Part shown: positions 33,054 to 44,068 of the stretch, piece after piece
Layout: every line of letters starts with the position of its first letter
Position numbering within the stretch: position 1 is the first letter of the stretch
Assembly (NCBI GenBank): GCA_031291275.1
Contig: JARLJJ010000327.1
Coordinates: 1 to 64,000, forward strand
DNA length: 64,000 nt
Source of the DNA: Formivibrio sp.
GTDB lineage: Bacteria; Pseudomonadota; Gammaproteobacteria; Burkholderiales; Chitinibacteraceae
Reading direction: 5' to 3'
Program-made: the position numbers and the translations under genes
The notes under the pieces: generated by a model
The model's database searches: none
What the model was told of the DNA's origin: nothing
Seen by the model: the letters and a program-made list of their open reading frames with translations, nothing else

Positions 33054-34505
33054 ATGAAAGAACAGATTCTTGTCAACGTGACGCCGCGAGAAACCCGCGT
33101 TGCTGCGATTACCGACGGTGTGGTGCAGGATTTGCACATTGAGCGCAGTGCACAGCGTGGCATTGTCGGGAATATCTATCTCGGCGTGGTCAAACGCGTC
33201 CTCCCAGGCATGCAGTCGGCTTTCATCGAGATCGGCCTGGAGCGCGCGGCGTTCCTGCATATTGCCGATGTCATCGAGCAGCGCCAGCATCCGAATGAGC
33301 CGCAACGGATCGAACGTCTGGTGCATGAAGGCCAGAGTGTAGTGGTGCAGGTGATCAAGGATCCGATTGGCACCAAGGGCGCGCGTCTTTCCACCCAGAT
33401 CAGCATTGCCGGACGTTTTCTGGTTTTCCTGCCACAGGAATCGCATATCGGCATTTCGCAGCGCATCGAGGATGATGGCGGGCGGGAATTGCTGCGTGCG
33501 CGGATGGGGCGCCTGCTGGAAGGCGAACATCAAGGCTACATTATCCGCACCTCAGCCGAGCATGCCACCGACGAAGAATTGAAAGCCGATATCGATTACC
33601 TGAACCGCATTTGGGCCGATATCCGCCAGAAAGCACAAACGCTGCCGGCGCAATCGCTGCTGTTCCAGGATCTGTCGTTGCAGCTGCGCGTGTTGCGCGA
33701 TATTGTCACTGCGGAAACCGAGCAAGTCTTGGTCGATTCGCGCGAAAATTTTCAGCGTATGACCGAATTCGCCGAACTGTTTGTGATTGATGTGCTGCCT
33801 CGGGTCAAGCATTACACCGGAGATCGCCCGCTGTTCGAATTGTATGGCATCGAGGCGGAGATCGAAAAAGCGCTGTCGCGTCGGGTCAATCTGAAGTTCG
33901 GTGGTTATCTGATCATGGACCAGACCGAAGCGATGACCACGATCGACGTCAATACCGGCGGGTTTGTCGGGCACCGCAATTTCGACGACACCATCTACAA
34001 GACCAATCTGGAAGCGACGCACGTGATTGCGCGGCAGTTGAGACTGCGCAATCTGGGTGGCATCATCATCGTCGATTTCATCGACATGGATAACGAGGAT
34101 CACCGTAAAGCAGTGTTGGACGAGCTGCAGAAGGCGTTGGCTACGGATCGGACCAAGATCACGCTGTCTGGTTTCACCTCGTTGGGCCTGATCGAGATTA
34201 CCCGCAAGCGTACGCGCGAAAGCCTGGCGCATGTGCTGTGCGAGCCCTGTCCGACTTGTCAGGGCCGCGGTGAAATCAAGACGGCACAAACGGTCTGCTA
34301 CGATATTTTGCGCGAAATTTTGCGCGAAGCTCGCCAGTTCAATGCACGCGAATACCGCATTCTGGCGGCGCAGAATGTGATCGACATGTTGCTGGATGAG
34401 GAATCGACCAGTCTGGCCGAGCTGGCAGACTTTATCGGCAAGCCAATCTACCTCCAGGTGGAAAGTGCCTATACGCAAGAGCAGTACGACGTTGTGCTGA
34501 TGTAA
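33054..34505 (+). CDS. rng: Ribonuclease G (Rne/Rng family)
   Basis: MKEQILVNVTPRETRVAAITDGVVQDLHIERSAQRGIVGNIYLGVVKRVLPGMQSAFIEIG; DVNTGGFVGHRNFDDTIYKTNLEA; short 483-aa form lacking an RNase E tail. Confidence 0.93.
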   Translation: MKEQILVNVTPRETRVAAITDGVVQDLHIERSAQRGIVGNIYLGVVKRVLPGMQSAFIEIGLERAAFLHIADVIEQRQHPNEPQRIERLVHEGQSVVVQVIKDPIGTKGARLSTQISIAGRFLVFLPQESHIGISQRIEDDGGRELLRARMGRLLEGEHQGYIIRTSAEHATDEELKADIDYLNRIWADIRQKAQTLPAQSLLFQDLSLQLRVLRDIVTAETEQVLVDSRENFQRMTEFAELFVIDVLPRVKHYTGDRPLFELYGIEAEIEKALSRRVNLKFGGYLIMDQTEAMTTIDVNTGGFVGHRNFDDTIYKTNLEATHVIARQLRLRNLGGIIIVDFIDMDNEDHRKAVLDELQKALATDRTKITLSGFTSLGLIEITRKRTRESLAHVLCEPCPTCQGRGEIKTAQTVCYDILREILREARQFNAREYRILAAQNVIDMLLDEESTSLAELADFIGKPIYLQVESAYTQEQYDVVLM

Positions 34506-34517
34506 GCGGGAAGATAC

Positions 34518-35879
34518 ATGAATCCAATTGAACTCCGTGCCGCCACCGGGCTTGCCGGTTTGTATGCCTTGCGCATGCTGGGCATGTTTCTCATTCTCCC
34601 GGTTTTTGCGGTGTATGCCGGAGCCATGCCGGGTGGGAATAACCATGTCCTGATCGGCTTGGCCTTTGGTGCTTTTGGTTTGACCCAGGCTCTGTTGCAA
34701 CTACCGATGGGCATGTGGTCGGATCGTATCGGGCGCAAGCCGGTGATTTATCTGGGCCTAGTGCTGTTCCTGCTGGGCAGCCTGATCTGTGCGCTGGCAA
34801 GCAATATTGGCTGGTTGATTCTTGGCCGTGCCGTGCAGGGAGCCGGTGCAATTTCTGCGGCTGTGACTGCCTTGCTGGCTGATTTAACCCGAGAAGAAAA
34901 TCGGACCCGTGCGATGGCCATGATCGGCGGATCCATTGCCACGACCTTTGCCGTTTCCCTGGTGCTTGCCCCCAAGCTTGCCTCCTGGATCGGCTTGTCC
35001 GGCATCTTCCTGCTGACCGCAGCGCTGGCGCTGGCCGCCATGCTGGCGGTGCGATTTTATATTCCGCAGCCGCTTATTACCCGTTTCCATTCCGATACTG
35101 AAACCAGCCGGGCGCGCTTGCCGGCAGTGCTGCGTCATCCGCAATTGCAACGACTAAACTATGGTGTTTTTGCGCTGCATGCGGCGCAAATGGCCATGTT
35201 CACGGTACTGCCGCTGATTTTGACTAAGGTGGGTGGAATTGATATTCAGCATCACTGGGAGGTCTATCTGCCAGTGGTCCTGGGCGGCTTTGTCTTGATG
35301 GTGCCGGCAGTTATTTATGGCGAAAAAAAGCATCACCTCAAGGGCGTATTCGTTTTTTCCATCGCCTTGATGCTTGTGGCGCAGATTGGCATGGCCCTCT
35401 GGCTACCCAGCCTTTCCAGTATCGTGCTCTGGCTAGTATTGTATTTTGTGGCATTCAATATTCTGGAAGCGACCCAGCCATCGTTGATTTCCAAGATCGC
35501 TCCGGTCGATGCCAAAGGGACGGCGATGGGGGTGTACAACACCTGCCAATCGCTTAGCATGTTTGTCGGCTCCGCTTTGGCTGGCTGGCTCTACCATCAA
35601 TGGGGCAGTGAATCGGTCTTTGCTTTTTGTGCCGTATTGATGGCGGTGTGGCTGCTGCTGGCGCTGGGCATGCAGACACCAAAACCTGTGAAAATGCAGA
35701 TGTTCCACATTGGTGAGAACTGGAAAGGCGAACCGGCGGCGCTCTCTGCTAAACTGCGCCAGATCGATGGCGTGGTTGAAGCCGTTGTATTGACCGAAGA
35801 ACGTGTGGCGCTGCTTAAAGTACTTCAGGATGGCTGGAACGAAGCTGGCGCCAAAGAACTGATTGAGGAGACTAACTGA
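34518..35879 (+). CDS. MFS transporter (YajR-like)
   Basis: [41 protein letters not shown] signature; C-terminal soluble YAM-like extension. Confidence 0.9.
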   Translation: MNPIELRAATGLAGLYALRMLGMFLILPVFAVYAGAMPGGNNHVLIGLAFGAFGLTQALLQLPMGMWSDRIGRKPVIYLGLVLFLLGSLICALASNIGWLILGRAVQGAGAISAAVTALLADLTREENRTRAMAMIGGSIATTFAVSLVLAPKLASWIGLSGIFLLTAALALAAMLAVRFYIPQPLITRFHSDTETSRARLPAVLRHPQLQRLNYGVFALHAAQMAMFTVLPLILTKVGGIDIQHHWEVYLPVVLGGFVLMVPAVIYGEKKHHLKGVFVFSIALMLVAQIGMALWLPSLSSIVLWLVLYFVAFNILEATQPSLISKIAPVDAKGTAMGVYNTCQSLSMFVGSALAGWLYHQWGSESVFAFCAVLMAVWLLLALGMQTPKPVKMQMFHIGENWKGEPAALSAKLRQIDGVVEAVVLTEERVALLKVLQDGWNEAGAKELIEETN

Positions 35880-35880
35880 C

Positions 35881-36366
35881 ATGGCATCACTTAACAAAGT
35901 TCTGCTGATCGGCAACCTGGGCCGTGACCCGGAAAACCGCTTCCTGCCTTCCGGCGGTGCCGTATGCAATTTCAGCATTGCGACGACCGACCGGTTTACC
36001 GATAAATCGGGCCAAAAGCAGGAACGGACCGAATGGCACAATATCGTGATGTACGGAAAACTGGCGGAAATCGCCTCGCAGTACCTCAAAAAAGGTTCGG
36101 CGGTGTATGTGGAAGGCCGTTTGCAAACGCGCAAATGGCAGGACAAAAATACCGGCGCTGATCGCTATAGCACCGAAATCATCGCCGACCAGATGCAGAT
36201 GCTGGGCGGGCGTGGCCAGGGCGGCGCTCAATCCGGTCCGGAAGATTACAACCAGGAATATAGCCCGGCACCGCAACAATCCGCACCGGCGGCTGCCAGA
36301 CCGGCACCGGCTGCAGGCAAGCCCGCTGCCAAATTTGATGATTTTGAGGACGACATTCCGTTTTAA
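35881..36366 (+). CDS. ssb: Single-stranded DNA-binding protein
   Basis: [39 protein letters not shown]; acidic DDFEDDIPF tail. Confidence 0.98.
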   Translation: MASLNKVLLIGNLGRDPENRFLPSGGAVCNFSIATTDRFTDKSGQKQERTEWHNIVMYGKLAEIASQYLKKGSAVYVEGRLQTRKWQDKNTGADRYSTEIIADQMQMLGGRGQGGAQSGPEDYNQEYSPAPQQSAPAAARPAPAAGKPAAKFDDFEDDIPF

Positions 36367-36392
36367 TTTACACTTTGGATAATAAGTGTAAT

Positions 36393-36427
36393 AAAAGCCC
36401 GGCTAACCGATTGATGGCCGGGCTTTT
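36393..36427 (+). terminator. Rho-independent terminator after ssb
   Basis: aaaagcccggc-taaccgattgatg-gccgggctttt perfect 11-bp stem ending in T tract. Confidence 0.85.
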
Positions 36428-36522
36428 CATTGGGCTAAGCATGACATTGGTATTGAAAAAAGGTGTGCGACTACGGGTATAGGCGCGGATTTCCTTTTGA
36501 ACGCAATAAGTATCTCGATATT

Positions 36523-37425
36523 TCAGTCGATCAGCATATCGTGTTCGATCCAGTCGGTGACCGAGATGTGCTGCGGCGTCCAACCCAACTCGCGTCGCGC
36601 ACGGACAGCGCGGACGCGGCTGTTTGATCCGAAAGAATAACGCGCATGGCCTTCGCCCCATTCGCGCGTGGCTTCCTCGACAGTCCAAGATTGGACTGCG
36701 CCGAGATCAAGACGGCGTGCGATGGCTGCGCTAATTTCGGCGTAAGAAGCCTCGCCGTTTTCGACGAAATAAAATGCGCCGGCGGGTGCCTTCTCTAGCG
36801 CCATCTGGTACAGCGTGGCCACGTCATGAATATGTACATTGGACCAGCGGTTGATGCCGCGGCCGACGATACGTACCACGCCGCTGGTTTGTGCCTGTTC
36901 TACCAGTGGTGGTATTTGCACGCTGTTGGCATGCAGTCCGTTGCCCGTACCGTAAATCATGGTGTTGCACAGCACGATGGCGCGTACGCCTTCCTTGGCC
37001 GCAGACAGGATCAGGTTGTCGACAGCGTGGCGTGCCTGTTTCCCCGGTTCGACGATGAAGGGCGTGTTCTCGTCGAAAATATGTTCGGACAAGATATCGC
37101 CTTGAACGTCGTCGCCAATTACGCTGGAGCCGCTGGTGTGCAGAAAGGGTTTGCCGGAACCGCGCAAGCCATGCAGCAGGGCTTCAACCGCGGCGCGATG
37201 GTCGCTGCTGGCCGCGTTGATGACCGCATCGGCTTGCTGTGCTTCAAGGACAAGCAGATCGTGGTCATCCAGCGTGCCGAGGACTGGTGCAATGCCGAGG
37301 GCGGCCAGACGGTCGGCTTGTTCCGGGTTGCGAACCAGTCCGCGCAGGGTATGACCTGCATCTTGCAGATGCCTGGCGACCGAACCGCCGATGTAACCGG
37401 CAGCGCCGGTGATGAAGATGTTCAT
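36523..37425 (-). CDS. NAD-dependent epimerase/dehydratase family protein
   Basis: MNIFITGAAGYIGGSVARHLQDAGH Rossmann motif; divergent to LysR. Confidence 0.88.
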   Translation of the reverse strand: MNIFITGAAGYIGGSVARHLQDAGHTLRGLVRNPEQADRLAALGIAPVLGTLDDHDLLVLEAQQADAVINAASSDHRAAVEALLHGLRGSGKPFLHTSGSSVIGDDVQGDILSEHIFDENTPFIVEPGKQARHAVDNLILSAAKEGVRAIVLCNTMIYGTGNGLHANSVQIPPLVEQAQTSGVVRIVGRGINRWSNVHIHDVATLYQMALEKAPAGAFYFVENGEASYAEISAAIARRLDLGAVQSWTVEEATREWGEGHARYSFGSNSRVRAVRARRELGWTPQHISVTDWIEHDMLID

Positions 37426-37541
37426 GTGTTTTCCTTTGAATGGGGTGAATGCCGATGGCCAGTATGGACGCTTGCAGCTTGCTCAATAAGCCCTGTATAA
37501 GCACAAGATACTTGCTTGAAAATCAATAGTAGGAGGCGCAG

Positions 37542-38435
37542 ATGAAAAGCACGCTGGAAGAGCTCATCGCCTTTCGTACCGTGGTAGACAGCGGCTCCAT
37601 CACTGCTGCCGCAGAGCAACTGAAGCAGACCGTGTCGGGCGTCAGCCGCGCGCTGCGCCGTCTCGAAGCCAAGCTCGATACCACGCTGTTGCACCGTACT
37701 ACTCGACGCTTGGGTCTGACCGAAGAAGGCGAACGGTTTTTGGCGCATGCACGCATTGCTCTGGCTTCGCTGGATGAGGCGGAGGAGCTGCTGATCGTGC
37801 ACCGAGAACAACCGGCAGGGCGGCTGCGCGTGAATGCGGCCATGCCATTCATGCTGCACGTGATTGTGCCGCTGATACCGGAGTTCCGGCTTCGTTACCC
37901 ACTGATTGAACTTGAACTCAACACCAATGACTTGGTAATCGATCTGCTGGAAGAAGATACCGACGTGGCGATTCGTATCGGGCCGCTACGCGATTCGACA
38001 TTGCACGCACGCGTATTGGGCAGTAATCGTCTGCGCGTGCTGGCTAGCCCGGCCTATCTCAAGGCGCATGGCCGACCGACAAACATTAGCGATCTGGTCG
38101 CCAATCACGTACTGCTGGGTTTCAATCAGCCTGATTCGCTCAATGATTGGCCACTGCGGGGGCCGCACGGTGATTGCCTGCGCATTGCCCCGGCCGTGCG
38201 TGCATCCAGCGGCGAGACGCTGCGCCAGTTGGCCGTGAATGGAACCGGTATCGTTTGCCTCGCCGATTTCATGACGTTGGCCGATCAGGCGCGCGGCGTT
38301 CTACTGCAAGTTTTGTCACAAGACACCGTGGAGGTGCGCCAGCCGGTCCATGCGGTTTACTACCGTAACACGCAACTTGCCGCGCGAGTGGCCTGCTTCC
38401 TGGATTTCATCAGCGAACGCCTTGGTGCAGAGTAA
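37542..38435 (+). CDS. LysR family transcriptional regulator
   Basis: LIAFRTVVDSGSITAAAEQLKQTVSGVSRALRRLEAKLDTTLLHRTTR HTH. Confidence 0.92.
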   Translation: MKSTLEELIAFRTVVDSGSITAAAEQLKQTVSGVSRALRRLEAKLDTTLLHRTTRRLGLTEEGERFLAHARIALASLDEAEELLIVHREQPAGRLRVNAAMPFMLHVIVPLIPEFRLRYPLIELELNTNDLVIDLLEEDTDVAIRIGPLRDSTLHARVLGSNRLRVLASPAYLKAHGRPTNISDLVANHVLLGFNQPDSLNDWPLRGPHGDCLRIAPAVRASSGETLRQLAVNGTGIVCLADFMTLADQARGVLLQVLSQDTVEVRQPVHAVYYRNTQLAARVACFLDFISERLGAE

Positions 38436-38468
38436 CGTTTGCCGGTGGTTGCGCTGCGATCTTGGGTG

Positions 38469-39167
38469 TCAACGTGAAGTCGAGGCATCCTGACCGAACA
38501 GGATTTTCTTCGCTGTATCATCAACAACCGGGGATGTATTGATCTCCTTGGCCAGTGCATAGGCGCGTTCAGTCGCGGGGCGTGTACGGATGCGTTCGAA
38601 CCACTGCGCAAGATGCGGGAAGTCTTCCAGTTTCTGCTGCTGGCGCTCGTACGGCACGATCCAGGGATAGCAAGCCATATCGGCAATCGAGTAGTCGCCA
38701 GCAATGAATTCACGCCCATCGCCCAGATGCTTGTTCAGCACGCCATACAACCGCGCGGTTTCCTTCACGTAGCGCTCAATCGCGTAGGGCAGTTTTTCCG
38801 GCGCGTATTGACTGAAATGGTGGTTTTGCCCTGCCATCGGTCCAAGCCCGGCCATTTGCCAGAATAACCACTGTAGTGTCTCGCTCCGACCGCGCAAGTT
38901 CTGCGGGATGAAGCGGCCGATTTTGTCGGCGAGGTAAAGCAGGATCGCGCCGGATTCAAAGATCGGGAGTGGCTCGCCGCCATCCGCAGGGGCATGATCG
39001 ACGATGGCCGGAATGCGGTTGTTCGGCGCGATACGCAGGAATTCGGGCTTGAATTGCTCGCCGCGGCCAATATGTACCGGCACGATACGGTAGGGCAGAC
39101 CGGCTTCTTCAAGGAACAGCGTGATCTTGTGCCCGTTGGGCGTGGTCCAGTAGTAAAGATCGATCAT
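38469..39167 (-). CDS. Glutathione S-transferase family protein (YfcG/YghU-like)
   Basis: MIDLYYWTTPNGHKITLFLEEAGLPYRIVPVHIGRGEQFKPEFLRIAPNNRIPAIVD. Confidence 0.9.
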   Translation of the reverse strand: MIDLYYWTTPNGHKITLFLEEAGLPYRIVPVHIGRGEQFKPEFLRIAPNNRIPAIVDHAPADGGEPLPIFESGAILLYLADKIGRFIPQNLRGRSETLQWLFWQMAGLGPMAGQNHHFSQYAPEKLPYAIERYVKETARLYGVLNKHLGDGREFIAGDYSIADMACYPWIVPYERQQQKLEDFPHLAQWFERIRTRPATERAYALAKEINTSPVVDDTAKKILFGQDASTSR

Positions 39168-39445
39168 GTCTAGACTCCAGTGGGTGATTCGCCAAGATGT
39201 ACATCGGCATTGACTTCGGTTTTGAAGGCGTGCAGCTTTCAAATGGAAGCATTATGCGGGGGTGGTCCGGTGTTTGTTAATAGCTACAATTCCCCGTTCT
39301 TGTTGGTTGCGGTGCGGGATTCGGTCAGCGCGAGGATGACTGCGGCTGGATGTCGGGCCAATCAGCCAAGAGAGCGGCGAACGCCATAAATAGTTCATGT
39401 AAAACGCATAGAGTAGTCACTTCCCTGCTCACGCCACCGACGAAA

Positions 39446-39901
39446 ATGAAACCGTCCCCAGGCTGTAAATGGTTTTTGCTCGTTCTGCTACTGACATTTA
39501 CCGAGCATGTTCAGGCGTCGCCAGCGTGCGCCGCCACGATTGACGAATTGCGCGGGATCATGGGCGATCAGGCATTTCCGTTGCGATGGGAAGAGACCTC
39601 GATGGATGATGGCAAACCCCTGATGGTTTCTATCGTTGAAAAGAACGGCGGGCTTTTCCTGGAGTTCATCAAGACCAGAGAAGGTTTGTGGGCCGAGAGT
39701 GCCGGTGTTGTTTGCAAGATTGGTGCGGAAATCGAAACCCGGTTTACCGCGGAGCAAATCCGGCTGGGCCCGGCGGCTAGCTGGTTGTTGCGCCAGGCTT
39801 TGGGTGGAGGCGGGAAATTTATCCTGACCCGGATTGGGCCAGATCAGTTGCGAATTGCAACCAGCGGCTGGAATGGCGATTTTTCTTCAGTGAGCAAATA
39901 A
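39446..39901 (+). CDS. Hypothetical secreted protein
   Basis: Signal peptide MKPSPGCKWFLLVLLLTFTEHVQASPACA; no family recognised. Confidence 0.5.
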   Translation: MKPSPGCKWFLLVLLLTFTEHVQASPACAATIDELRGIMGDQAFPLRWEETSMDDGKPLMVSIVEKNGGLFLEFIKTREGLWAESAGVVCKIGAEIETRFTAEQIRLGPAASWLLRQALGGGGKFILTRIGPDQLRIATSGWNGDFSSVSK

Positions 39902-40089
39902 CTGGATGGGTCTGCGCAGGATGGAGAATGCCGTTATTTTTCGCTTCGAGTTGTTGAAGTCTCCGTTCGGGGACTTCTGCTGCTGAGGTTTGTCGGCGAT
40001 CCGGCCCGGAGAGTGTTCATGTTTTGTTGATGGCTTGGCGGGGCAGGTTTCCGGCAATGAGCAGCCCTCTCTTTGCCGGAAACCGCTCG

Positions 40090-41130
40090 TCAGAACGTCA
40101 ACTGCACTTTCATTTGCGAGCGACGATCCGAAGCCAGTTCGAACGCTTCCACGGCACGCTCGACAGGCAGCGTGGCGGTGATGATCGGCTTCACATTGAT
40201 GCGCCCTTCCTTGATCAAGCGGGCAGCCAGGGCGTATTCGGTATTGAAACGGAAGGCACCGACCAGGCTGATTTCCTTGCCCACAATCACACCAATCGGA
40301 ATCGGCACTTCGCCGGCCACGCCGACCTGCACGATGGTGCCGCGCGGCCGCAGTGCCGGGATGACATCCTTCAAGACCGGACCCGCACCGGTGCATTCGA
40401 TGGCAACATCGAAGTAACCCTTGTCTGCAGTGAACTCGTCCGCTTTCAGACCCGGTTCAATCGACACGTTTACCGTACGGGTCGCCCCCATTTCCACAGC
40501 CTTGGCCAGTGCGGCATCGTGCAGGTCGGTTGCAACGACTTCGAGCGCACCGGCATAACGGGCGGCAGCGACGACCAAGGCACCGATCGGACCGGAGCCG
40601 GTGACCAGCACCTTCTTGCCGGCGAGATTGCCGGCTTGCTTGACCGCATGCAAGGCAACCGACAGCGGTTCGCAGCAGGCAGCTTCTCCGAGTGAGACTT
40701 TGTCGCCGACCGGTTCGCACTGGTATTCCTCGGCGACGATCAGCTCGCGGAAAGCCCCCTGGCTGTGCGGCGTACGCATTGCACTACCGTAGAACCACAT
40801 ATCCAGACAATGATGCTGTTCGCCGGCCTGGCAGAACTTGCATTTGCCGCACGGACGGCTTGGATTCAATGCGATGCGGTCACCAGCCTTGACGCGGGTA
40901 ACCTTGCTGCCGACGGCTTCAACCGTGCCGGCCACTTCATGGCCCAGCACGATAGGTTGCTTGACGCGAACCACGCCAAAACCGCCATGCAAGTAGTAAT
41001 GCAGGTCGGAGCCACAAATGCCACCGGCACCGATGCGCACCAGCACCTGGTCCTCCGCCATTTCGGCGACCGGGACATTTTCAATATGCAGATCTTTTTC
41101 AGCGTGCAAGACGCAGGCTTTTGCTTCCAT
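40090..41130 (-). CDS. idnD: L-idonate 5-dehydrogenase-like zinc alcohol dehydrogenase
   Basis: GGICGSDLHYYLHGGFGVVRVKQPIVLGHEVAGTVEAVG, CGKCKFCQAGEQHHC; adjacent to an IdnO-like SDR. Confidence 0.85.
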   Translation of the reverse strand: MEAKACVLHAEKDLHIENVPVAEMAEDQVLVRIGAGGICGSDLHYYLHGGFGVVRVKQPIVLGHEVAGTVEAVGSKVTRVKAGDRIALNPSRPCGKCKFCQAGEQHHCLDMWFYGSAMRTPHSQGAFRELIVAEEYQCEPVGDKVSLGEAACCEPLSVALHAVKQAGNLAGKKVLVTGSGPIGALVVAAARYAGALEVVATDLHDAALAKAVEMGATRTVNVSIEPGLKADEFTADKGYFDVAIECTGAGPVLKDVIPALRPRGTIVQVGVAGEVPIPIGVIVGKEISLVGAFRFNTEYALAARLIKEGRINVKPIITATLPVERAVEAFELASDRRSQMKVQLTF

Positions 41131-41242
41131 GGGATGCTCCCGCTTGAAAATTCAGAAGCCGCGCCCGGTGGCGCGGCATGATGCGGAATAACTTTTGTTG
41201 GCTACCGCTTATGTGATGATCGGCAGCCAGAAACGCTATGCC

Positions 41243-42022
41243 TTATACGCAGCTAGTCAGCCCGCCATCAACATAGATGACTTGGCCGTTGATAAAGTTG
41301 GCGGCTTCTGAAGCCAGGAATACCGCTGCACCTGCCAATTCCTCAACGTTTCCCCAGCGGTTGGCCGGTGTGCGTTTGCACAGCCAGCTGGAAAATTCCT
41401 CGTTTTCAACCAGCGGTTTGGTCAGCTCGGTGATGAAGTAACCTGGGGCAATGCCGTTGGCTTGAATGCCGTATTTGGCCCAGTCGGTACACATGCCCTT
41501 GGTGAGCATGACGACCGCGCCTTTGGTGGCGGAATAAGGGGCAATGGTCGGGCGGGCCAGCATGCTTTGCACCGAGCAGATATTGATGATCTTGCCCTTC
41601 TGGCGCGGGATCATGTGCTTGGCAACGGCTTGCGAAACATAGAACACGCTGGATAGATTGATGCCGACGATGGCATCCCAATGCTCGCTGGTGAAATCTT
41701 CCAGTGGCGCGCGGCGCTGAATGCCGGCGTTGTTGATCAGGATATCGATAGGACCGGCAGTTTTCTCGATACGGTCCACCGCTTCAACGACCGCTTGCTG
41801 CTTGGTCACATCAAATACGGCGTATTCGGCCTTAAAGCCTTCACTGACCAGCTTGTCGGTAGCTGCCTTGGCGCGTGCTTCGTCCAAATCATTGATGATC
41901 ACTGTAGCGCCAGAGCGTGCCAGCCCGTAAGCCAAGGCCAGACCGATTCCCTGCCCTGATCCCGTGATCAATGCGCGCCGACCTTGCAGGCTAAAAAGAT
42001 CAGTTCCTGTATGCATTTCCAT
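41243..42022 (-). CDS. idnO: Gluconate 5-dehydrogenase-like SDR
   Basis: LFSLQGRRALITGSGQGIGLALAYGLARSGA, NNAGIQRRAPLEDF, YSATKGAV; adjacent to idnD-like gene. Confidence 0.85.
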   Translation of the reverse strand: MEMHTGTDLFSLQGRRALITGSGQGIGLALAYGLARSGATVIINDLDEARAKAATDKLVSEGFKAEYAVFDVTKQQAVVEAVDRIEKTAGPIDILINNAGIQRRAPLEDFTSEHWDAIVGINLSSVFYVSQAVAKHMIPRQKGKIINICSVQSMLARPTIAPYSATKGAVVMLTKGMCTDWAKYGIQANGIAPGYFITELTKPLVENEEFSSWLCKRTPANRWGNVEELAGAAVFLASEAANFINGQVIYVDGGLTSCV

Positions 42023-42250
42023 TTTCTCCACCTGTTTATAAATGAACTTGATTGAATTGACTGGTCGGGTAGTTCGAGCTATGCCGCTAGTCGATTTAGT
42101 CTGCATTTATAAATCGCCAAGCCATGGAAGTACCAATAGCCATTTTTGATTTTTGTGATCAAAATTTATGATCATAAGACAGGGGGAGATATTCTCTCTG
42201 GCACAATAGCGTGCAGCCGGGGTGTGCATGGCGGCAAAAGGGGAAAAGGA

Positions 42251-43141
42251 ATGGAACTGAAAACGCTGCGCTCCTTTGTTGTGCTTGCCGAGGAGCTGCA
42301 TTTTGGCCGGGCGGCCGGGCGCTTGTGTATTGTGCAGCCGGCGCTGAGCATGCAAATCAAGGTGCTTGAAGAGGAGCTTGGCGTCGCGCTATTCGATCGC
42401 GACCGGCACAAGGTTGAACTCAGTGCCGCAGGGAAAATATTCCTGCCCGAAGCCCAAGCCACGCTGGCCCAGGCGCAGCGTGCCATGCAACGGGTAAAAT
42501 CGGCCGATAACGGTGAAATCGGTCTGATCCGCCTCGGTTTTGTGTCGTCATTGTTACCCTACTATCTGCCCCGGCTCATTCGTGAACTGCATGCGCAATA
42601 TCCGTTGATCGAGCTGGAACTCAAGGATATGCCGAGCCCGGATCAGTTGGCTGCGCTTAAAGAAAACAAGCTCGACTTCGGATTTATCCGCCTGCCGATA
42701 GAGAACAAGCTGGTTTCAACGCATCCGGTGCTGGAAGAATCTTTCATCGTGGTCTTGCCGGAAAATCACCCTTTGTGCGCGAACGAAGTCATCATGCCGC
42801 TGGATTTGGTCGATTACCCCACATTCATCCTGGCTCGACGCTTCGCTCCCGGGTTTTACGACGAATTCTTGCAGGCGCTCAAACGCAATGGACTGACCTT
42901 GCAGATACTGCAGGAGCTGGGCGAGTTCACCACGATGATCGCATTAATTGCTGCCGGCATGGGAATCGGCATTATTCCCAGGCTGGCGATGGCTGCGAAG
43001 CCGGATCATGTAGCGGTGCGTGAATTGTGCTTGCCCGATCATCACTCCCGGGTTGGGATGGCCTGGGTCGCTCTGGATTCGGCGATAAAGCGGACTTTTT
43101 TTGAGGCGGCAACACAATTAAACACGGTGGTTTCTGCGTGA
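42251..43141 (+). CDS. LysR family transcriptional regulator
   Basis: MELKTLRSFVVLAEELHFGRAAGRLCIVQPALSMQIKVLEEELGVALFDRD; divergent to idnO. Confidence 0.93.
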   Translation: MELKTLRSFVVLAEELHFGRAAGRLCIVQPALSMQIKVLEEELGVALFDRDRHKVELSAAGKIFLPEAQATLAQAQRAMQRVKSADNGEIGLIRLGFVSSLLPYYLPRLIRELHAQYPLIELELKDMPSPDQLAALKENKLDFGFIRLPIENKLVSTHPVLEESFIVVLPENHPLCANEVIMPLDLVDYPTFILARRFAPGFYDEFLQALKRNGLTLQILQELGEFTTMIALIAAGMGIGIIPRLAMAAKPDHVAVRELCLPDHHSRVGMAWVALDSAIKRTFFEAATQLNTVVSA

Positions 43142-43279
43142 ACAGGATGCAATGGGCATTCATTCTGACAACACAGTTGTGTTCACGCAAAAAACAAACC
43201 TTGGGCAGGTGTAATCTGTTCGGTTTCATCATGGGCATGCGGATTTTTGTCCGAAAAATTGCAAAGGAACTCAGCCAAG

Positions 43280-44068
43280 ATGGTGCAAAATTTACCCGTA
43301 GAACTTATTGCCGAGGAATTGCGCCGCCTGCGCGCAGCCTCGCCGCTGGTTCATCTGCTGACCAACGAAGTGGTGCAGGAAATCACCGCCAACGTGCTGC
43401 TGGCCGTGGGAGCTGCACCGGCGATGATCGTGGCCGAAGAAGAAGTGGGCGCATTCGCAGCGATGTCCGGTGCCGTCATGGTCAATGTCGGCACGCTCTA
43501 TCCGGCGCGGTTGGCGGCGATGGAGCAGGCTGTCGTTGCCGCCAATCGGGCGGGAGTGCCGTGGACGCTTGATCCAGTAGCAGTGGGTGTGCTCGATTAC
43601 CGTACTGCCGCATGCCGGCGTTTTCTGACCCAGCAACCGGCAGCGATCCGAGGCAACGCATCGGAAATTCTCGCCCTGGCTGGTTTTGAAGGCGGCGGAC
43701 GTGGTGTCGACAGCACTGCGGGTTCGAATGCGGCATTGGCTGCCGCAACGCAACTGGCAAAAACAACCGGTGCTGTTGTGGCGGTGACCGGTGAAACAGA
43801 CTTTATTACCGATGGCGTCACCACTTGGGCCACGCCGTGGGGGCACCCGGTCATGACCCGCGTGGTCGGAACCGGCTGTGCATTGTCGGCACTGGTCGCC
43901 GCTTTTACCGCGCAGGCGCCGAATCGCTTGAATGCTGTGGCTGCCGCTTGTGCCGTCGCCGGTATTTGCGGCGAGCGCGCTGCACTTAGGAGTCGCGGTC
44001 CGGGCTCGTTCAAGGTCGATTTTCTTGATGCGCTTTATCAGCTGAGTCCTGAGGAACTGCTGCCATGA
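43280..44068 (+). CDS. thiM: Hydroxyethylthiazole kinase
   Basis: SPLVHLLTNEVVQEITANVLLAVGAAPAMI, WTLDPVAVG, RGNASEILAL, TGETDFITDG, VVGTGCALSALVAAF; followed by thiE. Confidence 0.9.
   Translation: MVQNLPVELIAEELRRLRAASPLVHLLTNEVVQEITANVLLAVGAAPAMIVAEEEVGAFAAMSGAVMVNVGTLYPARLAAMEQAVVAANRAGVPWTLDPVAVGVLDYRTAACRRFLTQQPAAIRGNASEILALAGFEGGGRGVDSTAGSNAALAAATQLAKTTGAVVAVTGETDFITDGVTTWATPWGHPVMTRVVGTGCALSALVAAFTAQAPNRLNAVAAACAVAGICGERAALRSRGPGSFKVDFLDALYQLSPEELLP

Noticed and set aside
40046-40084. Hairpin ggtttccggcaa...ttgccggaaacc downstream of idnD as a Rho-independent terminator
   Set aside because: Perfect stem, but no T tract in the idnD direction, so terminator function is not supported.
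43142-43279. Possible TPP riboswitch before thiM
   Set aside because: No CTGAGA/thi-box-like conserved core could be found in the leader.
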